From: Clostridiaceae bacterium
Lineage (GTDB): Bacteria > Bacillota > Clostridia > Lachnospirales > Lachnospiraceae
Length of the DNA stretch: 8,570 nt
Direction of reading: 5' to 3'
Assembly (NCBI GenBank): GCA_018378255.1
Contig: JAGZXV010000220.1
Location: forward strand, 1 to 8,570
Positions within the stretch are counted from its first letter, which is position 1. Each line of letters starts with the position of its first letter. Under the pieces are notes generated by a model. That model was given only the letters and a program-made list of their open reading frames with translations. It made no database searches and was not told where the DNA came from. The position numbers were made by a program, and so were the translations under genes. This document shows, piece after piece, positions 6,047-8,570 of this stretch.

Positions 6047-6068
6047 AGTTGAAGTGTCGAAGACACTT
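6013..6068. repeat. Tandem hairpins, REP-like palindromic unit
   Basis: Two adjacent hairpins occupy this stretch. One is the CCCCT(CAT)-type nested palindrome at 6013-6046. The other is AAGTGTC-GAA-GACACTT at 6052-6068, a perfect 7-bp stem. The AATTCCCCTC...GAGGGG plus GTGTCGAAGACAC layout resembles repetitive extragenic palindromes scattered in many Firmicutes genomes. From one copy I cannot tell whether it is a repeat, a terminator, or the transposon's terIS end. Confidence 0.45.
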
Positions 6069-6088
6069 TATCATCAAATGCTTTCTCT

Positions 6089-7765
6089 TTAATCGTTGTA
6101 AAACAGCCAAGTGCTGCCCTTGTCAACGCTCTCAACCATGTTTCGGTATGCGCCAAGAACCCCGTTTGCAGGATGATTTGGACGTTTTACATATTTCATT
6201 CGTTCTGCAATTTCTTCGTCGGTTAATTCCACATTGATTGTTCTTCCATCCAGATCGATTTCAATCATGTCGCCATCCTGGACAGCAGCAATTGGACCGC
6301 CCTCCCATGCTTCCGGAACAACATGGCCTACGCACGGCCCTCTGGTTGCGCCGGAGAAGCGTCCGTCGGTGACCATGGCGCAGCTTGTATGAAGCCCCAT
6401 ACCAACAAGCATCGCAGCGGGGATAGACAGTTCTCTCATACCGGGACCACCCTTAGGTCCCTCGTAGCGGATTACCAGTACACAGCCGGGTTTCATAGGT
6501 TTTGTAGTCATGAAATCGCGGAGATCCTCCTCGGAATCAAAACATACAGCAGGACCGCGGTGTTTGAACATCTCAGGCACAACGCCGCTTTTCTTCACGA
6601 TACATCCGCCGGGAGCGATATTTCCATAGAGAACAGAGTAGCATCCATCCGGATATAAAGGATTCTCAGCACTGTGGATGACTTCCGGATTAATCTTTTT
6701 ATCGTAAGAATCAAGAAATTCTCTTAAAGTACCGCCCATAGCCATATTGACATCCAGATCCAGATAATCACGGATGGACGTAAGTGTGCCGCCCACGCCG
6801 CCTGCTTTGTAGTAGTCTGTCAGATTGTACTTGGAAGAAGGCTTGAACTTAGCTACGCATGGAACATGGCGCTGAATCTCATCAAAATCCCCCATCTCAA
6901 GCTTGATGCCCATAACCTTGGCAATCGCACAGATATGGATCTGTGCATTGGTAGATCCGCCAGTAGCAGCAACATGGCGGAGACCGTTCTTTAAGCTGGC
7001 TTCTGTTACAATGTCTAAAAATTTGATTCCCTGTTTGGTGAGGTCAACGATACGTTCCCCAACGGTGCGTGCCTGACGGTATTTTGCAGCAGAGCTGAAC
7101 AGCATGATGGTACTGTCGACCGGACATATGCCGATTACCTCGGAAAATACACTCATTGTACAGGCAGTTCCGTACATGCTGCAGGTTCCGCAGGAGAAGC
7201 AGATGTTCTCTTTGTACTCTGTAAAAGTATCAGATGTAATAGCTGTTACATTGTTTGCTCCAATGGATTCCTTTAAATCAGGAGTTACATAGGTCTTGCC
7301 GTCCTGGGATTCATATGGAATCATGGTTCCTGCTGTCAGAAAGAGGGAAGGCTTGTTCAGTGCGGCAGCCGCAATCAGCATACCGGGAACAATCTTGTCG
7401 CAGGCGCACAGATAAACCATGCCATCAAACTCATGGGCATTGGCCATAGCCTCAATACTTCCGGAGATCAGCTCCCGTTCTGGAAGAACATAGTGCATGC
7501 CAAATCCATGTGCCATACCATCACACGGTGCAGGAACATTGAATTCAGCGGGAATTCCTCCAGCGGCCCAGATTCCCTCCTTTACATATTTGACTAACTC
7601 TGCAAAATTCCGGTGTCCCGGGTTTACATCTGTGTAAGAATTGGCAATGCCAATAATCGGCTTCTTTAAATCTTTAGTGCGGTATCCACAGGCATTCATC
7701 AAACCGACAAAATATGCTTCCTGGGGATTTTCAGGGTTATGATTCCCTGTCCAGTCGTCTTTCAT
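6089..7765 (-). CDS. ilvD: Dihydroxy-acid dehydratase / IlvD-Edd family dehydratase
   Basis: This cytoplasmic iron-sulfur dehydratase would, as IlvD, convert 2,3-dihydroxy-isovalerate or -methylvalerate to the 2-keto acids of valine and isoleucine synthesis. The 558 residues fit the family's 550-570. Visible landmarks are KPIIGIANSYTDVNPGH (36-51), CDGMAHGFGM (81-90), the cluster motif CDKIVPGML (122-130), the second motif SCGTCSMYG (191-199), and near the C-terminus GRFSGATRG (468-476), whose Ser471 aligns with the proposed catalytic base. The position that carries TPCN in [2Fe-2S] members reads NPGH, as in E. coli-type enzymes. TAC-TM replaces the usual TANSM after the second cluster motif. 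A clear AAGGAG precedes ATG 7765 by 7 nt. It stands alone opposite a LysR regulator, with no ilvB, ilvC or leu genes beside it, so a dehydratase acting on a sugar acid or another hydroxy acid remains possible. Confidence 0.88.
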   Translation of the reverse strand: MKDDWTGNHNPENPQEAYFVGLMNACGYRTKDLKKPIIGIANSYTDVNPGHRNFAELVKYVKEGIWAAGGIPAEFNVPAPCDGMAHGFGMHYVLPERELISGSIEAMANAHEFDGMVYLCACDKIVPGMLIAAAALNKPSLFLTAGTMIPYESQDGKTYVTPDLKESIGANNVTAITSDTFTEYKENICFSCGTCSMYGTACTMSVFSEVIGICPVDSTIMLFSSAAKYRQARTVGERIVDLTKQGIKFLDIVTEASLKNGLRHVAATGGSTNAQIHICAIAKVMGIKLEMGDFDEIQRHVPCVAKFKPSSKYNLTDYYKAGGVGGTLTSIRDYLDLDVNMAMGGTLREFLDSYDKKINPEVIHSAENPLYPDGCYSVLYGNIAPGGCIVKKSGVVPEMFKHRGPAVCFDSEEDLRDFMTTKPMKPGCVLVIRYEGPKGGPGMRELSIPAAMLVGMGLHTSCAMVTDGRFSGATRGPCVGHVVPEAWEGGPIAAVQDGDMIEIDLDGRTINVELTDEEIAERMKYVKRPNHPANGVLGAYRNMVESVDKGSTWLFYND

Positions 7766-7816
7766 AACCTGGCTCCTTTCTGGAAAGAAAAATTCAGATG
7801 CATGGTAACTGCTTTT

Positions 7817-7845
7817 ATTATAAAAGATTCCTGAACAAGTGAAAA
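7817..7845 (-). promoter_or_regulatory. Probable promoter of the dehydratase gene
   Basis: On the minus strand TTTTCA (7845-7840) and a perfect TATAAT (7822-7817) are spaced by 17 nt. Transcription would begin near 7810, leaving a leader of about 45 nt. That is too short for a T-box or attenuator, so control most likely acts on initiation. Confidence 0.6.
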
Positions 7846-7866
7846 ACAGTTTAACAGAGGGATTAA

Positions 7867-7884
7867 AACAAGAAAAAACTTGTT
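7867..7884. promoter_or_regulatory. Candidate LysR operator palindrome
   Basis: AACAAG-N6-CTTGTT is a perfect inverted repeat that overlaps the first bases of the lysR -35 box. A third copy of the half-site, AACAAG, lies at 7834-7839, 33 bp (about three helical turns) from the first and just upstream of the dehydratase -35. This is the placement expected of an autorepressing and target-activating LysR protein. It does not follow the textbook T-N11-A form, so the assignment is an inference. Confidence 0.35.
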
Positions 7885-7910
7885 GACTATGAAAAAATGT
7901 ATGTTAATAT
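7883..7910 (+). promoter_or_regulatory. Probable promoter of the LysR-type regulator
   Basis: TTGACT (7883-7888) and TAATAT (7905-7910) are separated by 16 nt, with five and four of six consensus matches. Transcription would start near 7917, giving a leader of about 86 nt before the regulator's ATG. Confidence 0.5.
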
Positions 7911-7976
7911 GAATAACAAAAAGCGGATTTACAGAGTGGAATTCATAAATGTGATGAACTTGGATAAAAGGAGAAT

Positions 7977-8006
7977 ATGGAGGAAGTGAGGAGGATACCA
8001 TTATGA
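7977..8006 (+). other. Possible 9-codon upstream ORF overlapping the lysR start
   Basis: ATG GAG GAA GTG AGG AGG ATA CCA TTA TGA encodes MEEVRRIPL, and its stop overlaps the first ATG of the regulator (ATGA). The tandem AGG AGG codons are also the regulator's Shine-Dalgarno sequence, so ribosomes on this frame would cover it. Its own AGGAG ends only 3 nt before the ATG, which is poor spacing. Confidence 0.2.
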
Positions 8007-8570
8007 TGATAGGTTTTGAGATGTTCCTACTGGCAGCGGAAGAGATGAATATGACAAGAGCCGCTGAGCGGGCGTTTGTGACACAGCAATGCCTGAGTGA
8101 TCACATCAGGCGTCTGGAAGAGAGCTACCATGTGCGGTTATTCTGGCGAAAACCCAAACTGGCATTGACACCGGAAGGGGAAGCAATGGTTCGGTATCTC
8201 ACAAAAATCAGGGTTTTAGAGGAGGGCATGCAGAAGGAACTGTGTGATATCAATGCAGGAGTGCGGGGAACTCTGAACTTTGGAATCGGAACAACCAGGG
8301 GAGAAATTCTGGTTCCAATGCTTGTAGAGGCAATCAGGGAGAATGCTCCGCAGGTAGACTTTCAGGTTGTTCTGGGGGATACCAGAGATTTGGAACAGCA
8401 GCTTTTATCCGGAAAACTGGATATTATACTAGGCGTTTCCACAGAGAGAAACTCCATGCTTCGTTATAAAAGCATACAGGATGAACAGCTCTATTTGATT
8501 ATTCCTGAGAGTATGTTCCAGCATTACTTCCCGGAAAACAATGAATTGTATAGAAAAAACTTTGAACAGG
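8003..8570 (+). CDS. LysR-family transcriptional regulator, N-terminal part
   Basis: This is a DNA-binding regulator that typically acts as a tetramer and answers a small effector molecule. The frame is open from ATG 8003 to the window end (189 codons), about 60% of the usual 290-310 residues. Residues about 4-62 are the winged helix-turn-helix: FEMFLLAAEEMNMTRAAERA, then VTQQCLSDHIRRLEESYHVRLF and a KLALTPEGEAMV wing. A linker helix follows, then the start of the periplasmic-binding-protein-like effector domain (GTLNFGIGTTRGEILVP onward), through LSGKLDIILGV. AGGAGG at 7989-7994 lies 8 nt before ATG 8003; ATG 8006 is an equally possible start. It is divergent from the dehydratase gene across 237 bp, the classical layout for a LysR protein controlling its neighbour. 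The effector cannot be read from the sequence, though a substrate or product of the dehydratase is the natural guess. Confidence 0.93.
   Translation, partial: MMIGFEMFLLAAEEMNMTRAAERAFVTQQCLSDHIRRLEESYHVRLFWRKPKLALTPEGEAMVRYLTKIRVLEEGMQKELCDINAGVRGTLNFGIGTTRGEILVPMLVEAIRENAPQVDFQVVLGDTRDLEQQLLSGKLDIILGVSTERNSMLRYKSIQDEQLYLIIPESMFQHYFPENNELYRKNFEQ

Noticed and set aside
4671..6072. Possible terminal inverted repeats: AAAAGTCTTCG on + near 4671 and AAAGTGTCTTCG on - near 6072
   Set aside because: The match is short and imperfect, the second copy is explained by its own hairpin, and IS91 elements normally lack terminal inverted repeats.
6323..6658. Plus-strand 111-residue frame inside the dehydratase gene
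   Set aside because: It is a shadow of a well-supported gene on the other strand, with no ribosome binding site.
7766..7816. T-box, attenuator or CodY-type site in the dehydratase leader
   Set aside because: The leader is only about 45 nt, with no T-box motif, no terminator-like stem and no good match to the AATTTTCWGAAAATT box.
7762..8001. Minus-strand 79-residue frame running into the dehydratase start
   Set aside because: It covers the AT-rich divergent promoter region, has no ribosome binding site or recognisable motif, and would conflict with both promoters.
1..8570. CRISPR array, toxin-antitoxin pair or defence system
   Set aside because: No spaced direct repeats and no nuclease, helicase or toxin-like genes are visible. 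The only mobile-element signal is the broken IS91 copy.

Overview
The window looks like chromosomal DNA of a low-to-medium GC Firmicute, most likely a Lachnospiraceae member (Clostridium cluster XIVa type). The grounds are AGGAGG-type ribosome binding sites, frequent GTG and TTG starts, an ECF sigma factor paired with an RsgI-like membrane anti-sigma factor, and a (A/T)SPSDA-like low-complexity tail of a kind I associate with surface proteins of this family. The placement is an inference from gene style; no rRNA is present.

Left part (1-2409, + strand): a tightly overlapping run of three genes. These are the C-terminal part of a PLP-dependent class I/II aminotransferase, truA (tRNA pseudouridine synthase, TTG start inside the end of the aminotransferase gene), and a long cation diffusion facilitator whose metal-site residues look manganese-type. 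A 60-nt nested inverted repeat without a T-tract follows.

Middle part (2549-4663, + strand): a two-gene signalling unit. An ECF sigma factor overlaps a single-pass membrane anti-sigma protein that has an RsgI-type extracellular domain with the Asn-Pro autoproteolysis motif and a roughly 170-residue, about 41% Asp/Glu tail. An intrinsic terminator closes the unit. A compact tRNA-Gln(CUG) gene follows, with a fully consensus promoter and its own strong terminator.

4744-5977 (- strand): a decayed mobile element. It contains an IS91-family transposase broken by a frame-shifting internal deletion exactly where the catalytic tyrosine block should be. Downstream of it is a small acidic ORF that also looks frameshifted, in a run of four C. 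Two tandem hairpins at 6013-6068 separate this remnant from the next gene; they act as, or include, the terminator of that gene and resemble REP-type palindromes.

Right part (6089-8570): an IlvD/Edd-family dehydratase on the - strand and a divergently transcribed LysR-type regulator on the + strand, truncated by the window end. They share a 237-bp intergenic region with recognisable promoters in both directions and an AACAAG/CTTGTT palindrome overlapping the lysR -35. The layout suggests the regulator controls the dehydratase. No T-box or long leader precedes the dehydratase, so a role outside ordinary branched-chain amino acid synthesis is possible.

The best candidate for under-described biology is the sigma/anti-sigma pair: an RsgI-like sensor coupled to an ECF sigma factor rather than a SigI-type one, ending in a polyacidic tail instead of a carbohydrate-binding module.
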